A stretch of 64,000 nt of DNA from Thermomonas sp. (lineage in GTDB: Bacteria; Pseudomonadota; Gammaproteobacteria; Xanthomonadales; Xanthomonadaceae): NCBI RefSeq assembly GCF_029945965.1, contig NZ_JAQSDO010000015.1, positions 1,119,952 to 1,183,951 of the forward strand. The letters are read 5' to 3'. A program made the translations under genes and the position numbers. Shown here piece after piece: positions 9,605 to 20,372 of this stretch (its first letter is position 1; each line of letters begins with the position of its first letter). The notes under the pieces are model-generated. The model ran no database searches and was not told where the DNA came from. It saw only the letters and a list, made by a program, of their open reading frames with translations.

Positions 9605-10534
9605 TCAGTCGTGGTAGCCGAGCGAGCGCAAGGCAGCTTCGTCGTCCGACCAGCCCTCGCGCACGCGCACCCAGGTCTGCAGGAACACCTTGCTGTCGAA
9701 CAGGCGTTCCATCTGCAGCCGCGCGCGGGTGCCGATCTCACGCAGGCGTTCGCCCTTCTTGCCGATCACGATCGCCTTCTGGCCCTCGCGTTCGACCCAG
9801 ACCACGGCATCAATGCGATACATCACGCCACCCTTTGGCGATGGCTCTTCCCCGAATTGTTCGATCTCGACCGTGGTCGCATAGGGCAGCTCGTCGCCAA
9901 GCTGGCGCATCAGTTGCTCGCGAACCAGCTCGCCAGCCAGGAAACGCTGGCTCTTGTCGGTGATCTCGTCCTCGCCGTACTCCGGCGCCGCTTCCGGTAC
10001 CAGTTGCAGCAGCGTCTCCACCAGCGGCTCCAGGCCCTTGCGCTTGAGCGCGGACAGCGGGTGCACGGCGGCGAAGTCGCGGCCTTCGGTGACCTTGGTA
10101 ATGAATGGCAACAGCGTGCTCTTGTCCTTGATCTTGTCGACCTGGTTGACTACCAGCACGACCGGCAAACCGCCATCGCGCAGGGCATCGAAGGCCAGCC
10201 CGTCTTCCATGTCCCAGCGGCCGGCCTCGATTACGAGTATGGCCGCATCCACGCCTTCCAGCGCGCCACGTGCGGCCCGGTTCATCATCCGGTTCATCGC
10301 CTTGCCCGAGCGCTTGCCCTGTTCGCCATGGATGCCGGGCGTGTCCACCAGTTGCAGTTGGCCGCCGGGGAACGTGGCGATGCCCAGCAGGCGATGCCGG
10401 GTGGTCTGCGGTCGGTTCGAGGTAATGCTGATCTTGGCCCCGACCAATGCGTTGACCAAGGTCGATTTGCCGACATTGGGACGGCCAATGACCGCCACCG
10501 CCCCGCTGTGTTGCGCTTGTGCATTCACACTCAT
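9605..10534 (-). CDS. era: GTPase Era
   Basis: [34 protein letters not shown] domain; ORF trimmed to MSVNAQAQH. Confidence 0.96.
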   Translation of the reverse strand: MSVNAQAQHSGAVAVIGRPNVGKSTLVNALVGAKISITSNRPQTTRHRLLGIATFPGGQLQLVDTPGIHGEQGKRSGKAMNRMMNRAARGALEGVDAAILVIEAGRWDMEDGLAFDALRDGGLPVVLVVNQVDKIKDKSTLLPFITKVTEGRDFAAVHPLSALKRKGLEPLVETLLQLVPEAAPEYGEDEITDKSQRFLAGELVREQLMRQLGDELPYATTVEIEQFGEEPSPKGGVMYRIDAVVWVEREGQKAIVIGKKGERLREIGTRARLQMERLFDSKVFLQTWVRVREGWSDDEAALRSLGYHD

Positions 10535-11238
10535 GCCTCGATCTCCTGCAGGGCCGCTTCGGCGGCCTGCTGTTCGGCGGCGCGACGCGAGCTGCCCTCG
10601 CCCATGGTATTCAATGCCGGCTCGGCCAGCGTGCAACTGACTTTGAAAATACGTGCATGGTCGTCGCCGGATTCCTCGGCCAATGCATAGACGGGCAAGC
10701 TGCGCTGGCGTGCCTGCAACCATTCCTGCAGGCGGGTCTTGGGGTCCTTGCCGACTTTGTGCGGTGGCGGCAGCGCCGCCAGCAGTGGCGCGAACCACTG
10801 CAACACCACTGCCTTGCAGGCTTCAAAACCTGCATCCAGATGGATCGCAGCGACTAGCGCTTCCAGTGCATCGGCCAGGATCGAATCGCGGCGATGACCG
10901 CCGGTTTTCATCTCGCCCGGCCCCAGTACCAGGTGTTCGCCGAGGGCCAACTCACGCGCGATTACGGCCAGCGCGGATTCACGCACCAGCTCAGCGCGCG
11001 CCCGTGTCAGCGCGCCCTCATCGGCACGTGGCCAATCCAGGTACAGGGTTTCGGCGACGATCAGGTTGACCAATGCGTCGCCAAGAAATTCCAGCCGTTC
11101 ATTGTGCGGACTGCCGGCGCTGCGATGGGTCAGTGCCTGTTGCAGCAGGCCGACATCATTGAATGCATGACCGGCAAAGTTCCCCTGTGGCAAATTAATT
11201 GGACACGCCCGCACCACGCACCAACGCCTGCTCGGCAT
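10531..11238 (-). CDS. rnc: Ribonuclease III (start codon uncertain)
   Basis: [21 protein letters not shown] signature and C-terminal dsRBD. Confidence 0.93.
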   Translation of the reverse strand: MPSRRWCVVRACPINLPQGNFAGHAFNDVGLLQQALTHRSAGSPHNERLEFLGDALVNLIVAETLYLDWPRADEGALTRARAELVRESALAVIARELALGEHLVLGPGEMKTGGHRRDSILADALEALVAAIHLDAGFEACKAVVLQWFAPLLAALPPPHKVGKDPKTRLQEWLQARQRSLPVYALAEESGDDHARIFKVSCTLAEPALNTMGEGSSRRAAEQQAAEAALQEIEA

Positions 11239-11581
11239 GGAACTTGCCCACGATATCGAGATTGGCGATCAACGACTCACGACGCTCGTATTCGACGGTC
11301 AACATGTAGCCGGTATCGGTGGATTCAATCTTGAGTGGATCCATTTTCAGGACGGTAAGCGCGTAACTCATGTCCATCCGACGATTGAACAGCGTCCGGA
11401 TCTTGTCCTTCGACGCATTGCCCAACTCTGGCTCGCTGGCCATGCCGGCCAATGCCTGCTTGACCGAGTAGAACTCGGAGTACATCGGAATGATCTTCAT
11501 GCCGCAATAGATGAAGAGAATGATCACCGCCAAGGTGATCAGGAAGCCGATCATGGTCATGCCACTGTGCTTGCGATTCAT
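11195..11581 (-). CDS. DUF4845 domain-containing membrane protein
   Basis: [40 protein letters not shown], between lepB and rnc. Confidence 0.88.
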   Translation of the reverse strand: MNRKHSGMTMIGFLITLAVIILFIYCGMKIIPMYSEFYSVKQALAGMASEPELGNASKDKIRTLFNRRMDMSYALTVLKMDPLKIESTDTGYMLTVEYERRESLIANLDIVGKFHAEQALVRGAGVSN

Positions 11582-11612
11582 TGCTGCTCCCCTTGACCCC
11601 TGAGTTGTCGCG

Positions 11613-12407
11613 TTAATGGATACGGGTGCCGATCCGCGAAACATCCACTACGTGGTCGGCAGTACGGTCGAAGTTCATCCAGATCAGGAACGCCTTGCCG
11701 CGCAGATTTGCTTCCGGCAAGAAGTGCGTCGGCCAGAAGCGGCCATCTTCACTGTTGTCGCGATTGTCGCCCATGACGAAATAATGCCCTGCCGGCACCG
11801 TCCAGTCACCATCCCCCCTGTTGTACTCCCACTCCAGCACAAAATGTGGCCGTCCAGGCAGACTTTCGGTCAACTTGGTCGAACCGGTTTCCGGGGTCCC
11901 TTCCCCAGTCCCCAGGTACTCACCTTCGTTTCGATACGGCAGCACTCTGCCGTTGATCGTGACCTTGTTGTCGTGAAACCCGATGGTGTCGCCAGGCAGC
12001 CCGATGATCCGCTTGATCCAGTCTTCCTTCGGGAGCTGTGGCGGATGGAACACCACCACATCGCCACGCTGAGGCTCGCCGATGTCGAGGAATTTCTTGT
12101 TGGTGATCGGCCAGCGCAGGCCGAAGGCGAACTTGTTGACCAGGATGAAGTCACCGGTCAGCAGGGTCGGCATCATCGAACTGGACGGGATCCGGAACGG
12201 TTCGGCAACGAAGCTTCGCAGCCCGAGCACCAGCGCCAGGATCGGGAAGAACGCCTTGGCGTAGTCCACCACGATCGGCTCCTTCGGCTCTTCCAGCAGG
12301 CCCGCAGCAGCGGCGCGGCGCTTGGCCAGGAACAGTTTGTCGAGTAGCCAGATCAAGCCGGTCAGCGCGGTCAATGAGACCAGGATCGTTTCGAACCACA
12401 CCATCAT
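11613..12407 (-). CDS. lepB: Signal peptidase I
   Basis: PFRIPSSSMMPTLLTGDFILVNKFAFG, GDVVVFHPP, VMGDNRDNSEDGR. Confidence 0.96.
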   Translation of the reverse strand: MMVWFETILVSLTALTGLIWLLDKLFLAKRRAAAAGLLEEPKEPIVVDYAKAFFPILALVLGLRSFVAEPFRIPSSSMMPTLLTGDFILVNKFAFGLRWPITNKKFLDIGEPQRGDVVVFHPPQLPKEDWIKRIIGLPGDTIGFHDNKVTINGRVLPYRNEGEYLGTGEGTPETGSTKLTESLPGRPHFVLEWEYNRGDGDWTVPAGHYFVMGDNRDNSEDGRFWPTHFLPEANLRGKAFLIWMNFDRTADHVVDVSRIGTRIH

Positions 12408-12441
12408 TGCGCGTACTCCATCGGTAACGGGTCGATAGCGA

Positions 12442-14250
12442 TCACTTGTTGTCCATCTGCAGCACGGCGAGGAATGCTTCCTGCGGGATCTCCACGTTGC
12501 CCACCTGCTTCATCCGCTTCTTGCCTGCCTTCTGCTTCTCCAACAGCTTCTTCTTGCGCGAAGCATCGCCACCGTAGCACTTGGCCAGCACGTTCTTGCG
12601 CATGGCTTTGACCGTGGTGCGGGCGATCACCTGAGCACCGATCGCGGCCTGGATCGCAACGTCGAACATCTGCCTCGGGATCAGTTCCTTCATCTTCTCG
12701 GTGAGCTCGCGGCCACGGCGATCTGCATGCGAACGGTGGACGATGAGCGACAACGCATCGACCTTGTCGCCATTGATCAACGTATCCACGCGCACGAAGG
12801 GGCCAGCCTCGAAGCGCAGGAAGTGGTAATCCAGCGAGGCGTAGCCGCGGCTGACCGATTTCAGGCGGTCGAAGAAGTCCAGCACCACCTCGGCCATCGG
12901 CAGCTCATAGCTGACCTGGACCTGGCTGGCCATGTAGGTGATCCCGACCTGGATGCCGCGCTTGTCCTCGCACAGCTTGATCACGTTGCCGATGTAGTCC
13001 GGCGGGGTGAGGATATTCGCGCGGATGATCGGCTCACGGATTTCCTGCACCTGGTTGATCGGCGGCAGCTTGGCCGGGTTGTCCATCGACACGATGCTGC
13101 CATCGGTCTTGAGCACCTCGTAGACCACCGTCGGCGCGGTACTGATCAGGTTCAGGTCGTACTCGCGTTCCAGCCGCTCCTGCACGATCTCCATGTGCAG
13201 CATGCCGAGAAAGCCGCAGCGGAAGCCGAAACCCATCGCCTCGGAACTTTCCGGCTCGAAGCGCAGCGCGGCATCATTCAGGCGCAGCTTGTCCAGCGCC
13301 TCGCGCAGGTCCGGGTAGTCCTCGGCATCGACCGGAAAAAGACCAGCGAACACGCGCGGCTGCATTTCCTGGAATCCGGGCAGTGCATGCGGCGCGGGAT
13401 CCGATGCCAATGTAAGCGTGTCGCCGACCGGCGCGCCATGCACGTCCTTGATCGAGGCATTGACCCAACCGACCTCGCCAGCACCGAGCTTGGCCAGGTC
13501 CTTGCGCTTGGGGGTGAACACGCCAACCTTGTCGACCAGGTGCCAACGTCCGGTGGACATCACCAGGATCTTGTCGCCTGGCTTGATCTCGCCCTGCATG
13601 ACCCGCACCAGCGAGACCACGCCAAGGTAGTTGTCGAACCAGGAATCGATGATCAGTGCCTGCAGCTTGTCGGTATCGCGCGGCTTCGGCGGCGGGATGC
13701 GCTTGACGATGGCTTCCAGCACGTCGATCACATTCAGGCCGGTCTTGGCGCTGATCGCCACTGCATCCTCGGCATCGATGCCGATCACCGCTTCGATCTC
13801 TTCCTTGACCTTGTCGATGTCGGCGGTCGGCAAGTCGATCTTGTTCAGCACCGGCACCACTTCCAGGCCTTGCTCCACCGCGGTGTAGCAGTTGGCCACC
13901 GATTGCGCTTCCACGCCCTGGGCGGCATCGACCACCAGCAGCGCGCCTTCGCAGGCTGCCAGCGAGCGGCTGACCTCGTAACTGAAGTCGACATGGCCGG
14001 GCGTGTCGATGAAATTGAGCTGGTAGGTCACGCCATCTTTCGCCGTATACGGCAAGGACACCGACTGCGCCTTGATGGTGATGCCGCGCTCGCGCTCGAT
14101 CGGATTGCTGTCCAGCACCTGCGCTTCCATCTCACGATCCTGCAGGCCGCCGCACAACTGGATGATGCGGTCAGCCAAGGTCGACTTGCCGTGGTCGATG
14201 TGGGCGATGATCGAGAAATTGCGGATGAACCGCATGGCGTCGTGCTGCAT
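12442..14250 (-). CDS. lepA: Translation elongation factor 4 (LepA)
   Basis: [63 protein letters not shown]. Confidence 0.96.
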   Translation of the reverse strand: MQHDAMRFIRNFSIIAHIDHGKSTLADRIIQLCGGLQDREMEAQVLDSNPIERERGITIKAQSVSLPYTAKDGVTYQLNFIDTPGHVDFSYEVSRSLAACEGALLVVDAAQGVEAQSVANCYTAVEQGLEVVPVLNKIDLPTADIDKVKEEIEAVIGIDAEDAVAISAKTGLNVIDVLEAIVKRIPPPKPRDTDKLQALIIDSWFDNYLGVVSLVRVMQGEIKPGDKILVMSTGRWHLVDKVGVFTPKRKDLAKLGAGEVGWVNASIKDVHGAPVGDTLTLASDPAPHALPGFQEMQPRVFAGLFPVDAEDYPDLREALDKLRLNDAALRFEPESSEAMGFGFRCGFLGMLHMEIVQERLEREYDLNLISTAPTVVYEVLKTDGSIVSMDNPAKLPPINQVQEIREPIIRANILTPPDYIGNVIKLCEDKRGIQVGITYMASQVQVSYELPMAEVVLDFFDRLKSVSRGYASLDYHFLRFEAGPFVRVDTLINGDKVDALSLIVHRSHADRRGRELTEKMKELIPRQMFDVAIQAAIGAQVIARTTVKAMRKNVLAKCYGGDASRKKKLLEKQKAGKKRMKQVGNVEIPQEAFLAVLQMDNK

Positions 14251-14385
14251 GGACTGGGGCTGCTTCGGTCGAGTGGGCCGAAGGAACACGGCCGTGGGGG
14301 TAAACGGCGGATTATCGCACAGCACCCCATGACCGCTTCCATTGGACCTCGTCCTGCAAGCGTGCGTCGCTCAGCCTCGCACCGA

Positions 14386-15933
14386 TCAGTGCTGCGCCGG
14401 AGTGACGGTGACGTATTGGGTGCTGCCGCCACGCCGCGCCAGCAGCATGACCGTCTGGCCAGCCTTGGCCCCACGCAGCTGCGCATTCAAGGCATCGGCG
14501 CTACCGACATCCTTGCGGCCCACTGCCAGGATCACGTCGCCCGGGCGCAGACCGGCTTCGCGCGCGGACATGCCTTCCACCCGTGCAATCAGCACGCCCT
14601 CGCCTGCCTGCAGGCCCAGCTGGCGGCGTTGGGCGCCATCCAGGTTCTCGCCGACAATGCCAAGCGCATTGGCTTGGGCTGCGGCCGCCGGACCTGGACT
14701 GGTGTCGTTGTCGCCTTTATCGCCCATGGACGCAGTCGCCGCGCGCTCATCGAGCTGGTTGAGCACGGCGGTGACCGTGCGCGGCTTGCCGTCGCGGATA
14801 AACTCCAAGGTAACCTTGGTACCAGGCGTCATCGCACCGATGATCGGCGGCAGGTCGCTGGAATCGTTGATCGGCTCGCCATTGACGCGGCTGATGACGT
14901 CCATCTGCTGGATGCCGGCCTTCTGCGCCGAGCTACCGGGTTCGACCCTTGCGACCAGCGCACCACGCGCATCGGCCAGACCAAGCGCTTTTGCATTGTC
15001 GCGACTTATCGCCTGGATCTGCACGCCCAGTTGCCCCCGGGTCACCTTGCCAGTCGCCTTGAGCTGCTGCACCGCATTCATCGCCACATCGATCGGGATC
15101 GCGAAGCTGACACCCTGATACCCGCCGGAATTGCTGAAGATCTGTGAATTGATCCCGACCACCTGACCGCGCGTGTCCAGCAAGGGACCGCCAGAATTGC
15201 CACGATTGATCGCCACATCGGTCTGGATGAAGGGCACGTAGCGCTGGTCGGCATAGGGATTGGCGCGGCCAACTGCACTCACGATGCCGGCGGTCACCGA
15301 ATGGTCCAGCCCGAACGGCGAACCGATCGCCACCACCCACTGGCCGGACTTCAAGGTCTTGGAGTCGCCGATGCGCAGGGTTGGCAAGCCAGTCGCCGCG
15401 ATCTTGAGCAGGGCGACGTCGGACTGCTCGTCACTACCCACGACCTTGGCGGTGAACTCGCGACGATCGGCAAGACGAATCCGCACGGTATCGGCGCCGT
15501 CGACCACGTGATGATTGGTCAGCACGTAGCCATCGCTGGAAATGATGAAGCCGGTGCCCTGCGAGACACCGCGTGGCCTCTCCTGCTGCTGGCCAGGCTG
15601 ACCGGGCATGCCACCGGGACCAAAGAAACGCCGGAAGAATTCCGGGATCTGGTCCTCGTCCGGTATCTGCGGGGATTGCCCACGCTGTTGCGCAACCTGC
15701 GGCTTGCTGCCGATTTCGGCTTCGACGCTGACTACCGCCGGACCGACTTCATCAACCAGGCGGGTGAAATCGGGCAAGCCGACCACCAGTTGCGGTGCTG
15801 GCGACATCGCCTGTTGCGGCGGTTGCGCAGCTGCCGAGGAGGAATACCAACCCACGCCGCCACCAATGATCAGTGCGAGCGCGGTGGAAAGGACGACGGG
15901 GCGAAATACAGACGTGCGCGTGGCGGCAGGCAT
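14386..15933 (-). CDS. DegP/MucD-family periplasmic serine protease with two PDZ domains
   Basis: GTGFIISSDGYVLTNHHVVDGAD, RGNSGGPLLD, PDZ repeats; ORF trimmed to MPAATRTSVF. Confidence 0.93.
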   Translation of the reverse strand: MPAATRTSVFRPVVLSTALALIIGGGVGWYSSSAAAQPPQQAMSPAPQLVVGLPDFTRLVDEVGPAVVSVEAEIGSKPQVAQQRGQSPQIPDEDQIPEFFRRFFGPGGMPGQPGQQQERPRGVSQGTGFIISSDGYVLTNHHVVDGADTVRIRLADRREFTAKVVGSDEQSDVALLKIAATGLPTLRIGDSKTLKSGQWVVAIGSPFGLDHSVTAGIVSAVGRANPYADQRYVPFIQTDVAINRGNSGGPLLDTRGQVVGINSQIFSNSGGYQGVSFAIPIDVAMNAVQQLKATGKVTRGQLGVQIQAISRDNAKALGLADARGALVARVEPGSSAQKAGIQQMDVISRVNGEPINDSSDLPPIIGAMTPGTKVTLEFIRDGKPRTVTAVLNQLDERAATASMGDKGDNDTSPGPAAAAQANALGIVGENLDGAQRRQLGLQAGEGVLIARVEGMSAREAGLRPGDVILAVGRKDVGSADALNAQLRGAKAGQTVMLLARRGGSTQYVTVTPAQH

Positions 15934-16036
15934 CGTGGACGAATCCTCGTTTGCTGTGGGGTGTGTGAGTTTGAAACGCGAAGTTTGAAGCGCGGAATTC
16001 AGAGTGCGAATGTCGATGGAACCTGCAGTACGGCGA

Positions 16037-17038
16037 TCAGGACTGCGGCAACTCATTTTCGGCAACGCCATCTGTACTGTTGCCTTCGCGATTGTCCGCG
16101 GGCGGCGTTGCATCCTGCCGGTTGGGCTGTCCGAGCAACACCGGTGGCAGGTTGCCGATGCCCCTGCGCACCTGGAACGGGTTATACGGCGCTGCGTTGC
16201 GGGCACTGTCGCCGAAGCCGACCGTGATGCCGGTGTTGCCATCGTGCGGAAATACCGAGCGAGGCCACGGACGAGTGATGATGTCGGCCTGCGGCAGCAA
16301 CGACGGGATGTTGCTGGCGGCGGCAATTCCGGCGTCGATGGGTTGCTTATCGTTCGCTGCGGTCAACATTGAAGCTGCCTGCATCGCGTTGGCCTGATTG
16401 CCACGGCGGTTGTTGCGCGCGGGACGGGCTATGGCAGCGACGGCGGATGCCAGCGCCGCAGTCTGCGATTCGAGGCTGGCGCCGGCCGGATTCTGCGCGG
16501 GGGCCTGCGGCGCAGGCGCCTTGGGTGCTGGCACCTTTGAAAGAGCGGCGGCGTCGCTTGCAAGCGACGGCGCAGTATCGATGACAGCTACCACAGTGCT
16601 ATCTGGCAGGTTGCCGGGCGATTCCAATGCAACCGGTTGAGTCATGAAAGCAACGACCGCCAGCGAGGCCGCCATCGCCGCTCCACCGCCCCAGCGCAAC
16701 CAGGCCGGTGTACGCACCGTGTGCTTGCTGGTTGTAACCGTTTCGACCCTTGCTCCGCCATGCTGGTCTTCGCCACGCAGCGAAGCGGCCACGCGCGACG
16801 CGAAATCCGCCGGCAATCGCTGCGCCGGGGCGAGCCCGCGCATCACTTCCGCGGACAATCGCCATCGTTCCCAGCATTCCGCCAGGGAATCATCGTGCTG
16901 CAGCCGACGCAGCAGGAAACGGGTCTCGTCCGCGGGCAGCGCGCCATCCATCAACGCGGACAGCTGTTCGCGGCTGCTCAGTTGGGTCAGGTCGGTTGCA
17001 TCCATGGCCATCTCTCCACTAATACCTGCGGTCTTCAT
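16037..17038 (-). CDS. Sigma-E anti-sigma factor (RseA/MucA-like)
   Basis: SSREQLSALMDGALPADETRFLLRRLQHDDSLAECWERW; overlaps rpoE stop. Confidence 0.9.
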   Translation of the reverse strand: MKTAGISGEMAMDATDLTQLSSREQLSALMDGALPADETRFLLRRLQHDDSLAECWERWRLSAEVMRGLAPAQRLPADFASRVAASLRGEDQHGGARVETVTTSKHTVRTPAWLRWGGGAAMAASLAVVAFMTQPVALESPGNLPDSTVVAVIDTAPSLASDAAALSKVPAPKAPAPQAPAQNPAGASLESQTAALASAVAAIARPARNNRRGNQANAMQAASMLTAANDKQPIDAGIAAASNIPSLLPQADIITRPWPRSVFPHDGNTGITVGFGDSARNAAPYNPFQVRRGIGNLPPVLLGQPNRQDATPPADNREGNSTDGVAENELPQS

Positions 17039-17652
17039 GCCTGTGCTCGGTTGCGGACGTTGTCGTTTTCCAGAAGCGGTTTCATGCGCTCGTCGATGGC
17101 CTCGCGGGCCCTGAAGATGCGCGAACGCACGGTGCCGATCGGGCAGTTCATGCGTTCGGCGATCTCCTCGTAACTCATTCCTTCCACTTCGCGGAAGGTG
17201 ATCGCCTCGCGCAGCTCCTGCGGCAGTTCTTCGACCGCACGCAGCACGGTTTGTTCCAATTGCTGGCGCATCAGTTCGCGTTCTGGGGTGTCGTTGTCGC
17301 GCAGACGCAGGCCGGATTCGAACTGCTCGGCATCCTCAATCTCGATGTCGTCGGTTGGCGGCCGCCGGTTGCCAGCCACAAGGTGGTTCTTGGCTGTGTT
17401 CACCGCGATCCGGTGCAGCCACGTCGAGAACTGCGCATCGCCACGAAAACCGCCAATCGCGCGATAAGCGCGAATAAACGTGTCTTGGGCCACGTCCTGG
17501 ACTTCGCTCCAGTCGTGGATATAGCGCGAAATCAATGCACCGACCCGATGCTGGTACTTGCGCACCAGCAGATCGAAGGCAGCGCTATCACCGCGTTGCA
17601 CGCGGGCGACGAGATCCTGATCCAGCGCTTGCGACACGTCATCCTCTGCCAT
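17035..17652 (-). CDS. rpoE: RNA polymerase sigma factor RpoE (ECF)
   Basis: DVAQDTFIRAYRAIGGFRGDAQFSTWLHRIAVNTAKNHL; REVEGMSYEEIAERMNCPIGTVRSRIFRAREA. Confidence 0.95.
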   Translation of the reverse strand: MAEDDVSQALDQDLVARVQRGDSAAFDLLVRKYQHRVGALISRYIHDWSEVQDVAQDTFIRAYRAIGGFRGDAQFSTWLHRIAVNTAKNHLVAGNRRPPTDDIEIEDAEQFESGLRLRDNDTPERELMRQQLEQTVLRAVEELPQELREAITFREVEGMSYEEIAERMNCPIGTVRSRIFRAREAIDERMKPLLENDNVRNRAQA

Positions 17653-17698
17653 TTCGCGCCGATGCCTCAAAGGTGGGCCCGGTGCGTTCCGGACGTTG

Positions 17699-17724
17699 TG
17701 ACAATGGTGCGCCACAAAAGTTCC
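17699..17724 (-). promoter_or_regulatory. Putative sigma-E-dependent promoter of the rpoE operon
   Basis: Minus strand GGAACTT-N15-GTCA about 50 bp upstream of the rpoE start. Confidence 0.65.
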
Positions 17725-17814
17725 TCGGCACTGGATTTGAGTGAAGGCGATTAGACAAGCATTCAAGTGCTGGCGGGCTACGATAGCCGTAACTTTTGTC
17801 TGGATCGCAAGTTT

Positions 17815-19917
17815 ATGGTCGACTCCTTTGCAAACAGTTTCGACGGGCTCCGTTTCCAGCACTGGCAAGTAGAGCCACGCGAGGATGGCATCCTGGTGAT
17901 CGGCCTGGACCGGGCCGGCGAATCGGTGAACGCACTGGCGCAAAACGTCTTGCTGGAGCTAGACGCAATACTGGAACGCATCAGCCTGGATCCGCCCAAG
18001 GGCGTGGTGATCCGCTCACTCAAGCCCAGCGGCTTCATCGCTGGTGCCGACATCCGCGAATTCCGCGAGTTCGACGCGCGCGGCACCACCGACGACGCGA
18101 TCCGCCGCGGCCAGCAAGTCTTCCAGCGCCTGTCCCAGCTGCGCTGCCCCACGGTCGCGGCGATCCATGGTTTCTGCATGGGTGGTGGAACAGAGTTGTC
18201 ACTGGCCTGCCGCTATCGAGTGGCGTCGAACGATCCATCGACCCGGATCGGCCTGCCGGAAGTGAAACTCGGCATCTATCCGGGCTGGGGCGGCAGCGTG
18301 CGCCTGCCACGGCTGGTCGGCGCGCCAGCCGCGTTCGACATGATGCTGACCGGCAGGACCCTCTCGGCCAGCGCAGCACGCGCGATTGGCCTGGTCGACA
18401 AGGTCGCCGAACCAGCAGTACTCGTCGATGCCGCGATCGAGCTGGTCAAGCGCGGCACGCAACGCCCGTTCAAGCAGCGCGTGACCGCATGGGCCACCAA
18501 TACCTGGCTGGCGCGGCAGATATTGGCCCCGATGCTGGTCAAGCAGGTCGCGCGCAAGGCCCGCAAGGCGCATTACCCGGCCCCTTACAGCTTGATCGAG
18601 ACCTGGCGGCGCAGCAGCGGCAGCATCCAGTCGCGGCTGTCCGCAGAACGCCGCTCGGTGGTGAAACTGTCGGCCACGCCGACCGCGCGCAACCTGATCC
18701 GGGTGTTCTTCCTGCAGGAGCGACTCAAGGGCATCGGCGGTAAATACTCGGGGCCGGCCATCCAGCACGTGCATGTAATCGGCGCCGGCGTGATGGGCGG
18801 CGACATCGCTGCCTGGTCGGCCTACAAGGGCTTCGAGGTGACGTTGCAAGATCGCGAGCAGCGCTTCATCGATGCCGCACTGACCCGCGCGCAGGCCTTT
18901 TTCACCAAGAAGGTGAAGGACGATGCCAAACGCCCGGCGGTGGCTGCGCGACTGAAATCGGACCTTGCCGGTGACGGGATTGCCGAAGCAGATCTTGTGA
19001 TCGAGGCCATCATTGAACAGGCGCAAGCCAAGCGCGACCTATATGCCGACGTCGAGCCACGGATGAAGGCCGATGCATTGTTGACCAGCAATACATCGTC
19101 GATTCCGCTGACCGAATTAAGTGGCCACATTGCCCGGCCCATGCAGTTCGCCGGCCTGCACTACTTCAACCCCGTCGCGCTGATGCCGCTGGTGGAAATC
19201 ATCCACCACGACAGCATGGCCGCCGAGACCCAGCAGCGGCTGGCCGCGTTTTGCAAGAAGCTGGACAAGCTGCCGGTGCCGGTCGCCGGCACGCCCGGCT
19301 TCCTGGTCAATCGCGTGCTGTTCCCGTACATGCTGGAAGCGATGACCGCCTATGCCGAAGGCATTCCCGGACCGGCGATCGACAAGGCCGCAGTAGCGTT
19401 CGGCATGCCGATGGGGCCGATCGAGCTGGTCGATACCGTGGGCCTGGATGTGGCCTCAGGTGTGGGCGGCGAACTTGCGCCGTTCCTCGGCCTGCCGATC
19501 CCGGCTGCCCTGCAGAGCCCACCGGAGCAAGGCAAGCGTGGCAAGAAAGATGGCCAGGGCGTGTACCGCTGGGAAAACGGCAAGCCACAAAAGCCCGAGA
19601 TGCCGGCCAACTACAAGACGCCCGAGGACCTGCAGGATCGCCTGATCCTGCCCCTGCTCAACGAAGCGGTGGCCTGCCTGCACGATGGCGTGGTTGCCGA
19701 TGCCGAACTGCTGGATGCCGGGGTAATCTTTGGCACCGGTTTCGCCCCGTTCCGCGGCGGCCCGATCCAGTACATCCGCGAGACCGGCGCCGAAGTGCTG
19801 CTTGCGCGACTGAAGGCACTGCAGGCCGCGCATGGCGACCGCTTCGCGCCGCGACCGGGCTGGGGCAACGAGGCATTGCTGCGAGGCACTGCCTCGCATG
19901 CCGAGGGCCGCCCGTAG
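17815..19917 (+). CDS. Multifunctional enoyl-CoA hydratase / 3-hydroxyacyl-CoA dehydrogenase (FadB/FadJ family)
   Basis: Crotonase GFCMGGGTELSLACRYR; HADH VIGAGVMGGDIAAWSAYKG; HYFNPVALMPLVEII. Confidence 0.93.
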   Translation: MVDSFANSFDGLRFQHWQVEPREDGILVIGLDRAGESVNALAQNVLLELDAILERISLDPPKGVVIRSLKPSGFIAGADIREFREFDARGTTDDAIRRGQQVFQRLSQLRCPTVAAIHGFCMGGGTELSLACRYRVASNDPSTRIGLPEVKLGIYPGWGGSVRLPRLVGAPAAFDMMLTGRTLSASAARAIGLVDKVAEPAVLVDAAIELVKRGTQRPFKQRVTAWATNTWLARQILAPMLVKQVARKARKAHYPAPYSLIETWRRSSGSIQSRLSAERRSVVKLSATPTARNLIRVFFLQERLKGIGGKYSGPAIQHVHVIGAGVMGGDIAAWSAYKGFEVTLQDREQRFIDAALTRAQAFFTKKVKDDAKRPAVAARLKSDLAGDGIAEADLVIEAIIEQAQAKRDLYADVEPRMKADALLTSNTSSIPLTELSGHIARPMQFAGLHYFNPVALMPLVEIIHHDSMAAETQQRLAAFCKKLDKLPVPVAGTPGFLVNRVLFPYMLEAMTAYAEGIPGPAIDKAAVAFGMPMGPIELVDTVGLDVASGVGGELAPFLGLPIPAALQSPPEQGKRGKKDGQGVYRWENGKPQKPEMPANYKTPEDLQDRLILPLLNEAVACLHDGVVADAELLDAGVIFGTGFAPFRGGPIQYIRETGAEVLLARLKALQAAHGDRFAPRPGWGNEALLRGTASHAEGRP

Positions 19918-19996
19918 CAGGATGCGAAGGGCAGGAGCGACTTGGTGAGGCCCGGATGGCCGAACCTAGTCGCCACTTGCAAGACTCAGACCGACA

Positions 19997-20362
19997 TCAC
20001 ATCGTCTGCGTCGGCTGGTCCGCATTCATGGCACCGGCAAGCGTAGTCTCGATCTTGCTGCGCACCTGTTCGCCTTCGGCGGTATCGGCGAACTGCACGC
20101 CGATGCCAGCGACGCGGTTGCCCTGCGCACCGGGCGGCGTCACCCAGCACACCCGCCCCGCCACCGGCAGGCGTTCGGAGGAATCAGGCAGGGTCAGCAG
20201 CAGGAACACTTCATCGCCGATGAAATAGCGGCGCGTGGTCGGCACGAAGACGCCACCCTGCTTGATGAAAGGCATGTAGGCGTTGTACAGCGCGCCCTTG
20301 TCCTTCACCACCAGCGACAGGATGCCTTGCCGTGCGCCGCCTGCGCCTGTTGGTCCGCTCAT
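19997..20362 (-). CDS. PilZ domain protein
   Basis: 121 aa after trimming; MPFIKQGGVFVPTTRRYFIGDEVFLLLTLPDSSERLPVAGRVCWVTP. Confidence 0.88.
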   Translation of the reverse strand: MSGPTGAGGARQGILSLVVKDKGALYNAYMPFIKQGGVFVPTTRRYFIGDEVFLLLTLPDSSERLPVAGRVCWVTPPGAQGNRVAGIGVQFADTAEGEQVRSKIETTLAGAMNADQPTQTM

Positions 20363-20372
20363 GCCGTCCCCT

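Noticed and set aside
12727-15147. 806-aa plus-strand ORF antisense to lepA and degP
   Set aside because: GC-rich antisense shadow ORF; low-complexity His/Arg/Gln/Asp-rich translation with no recognisable domain, while lepA and degP opposite are unambiguous.
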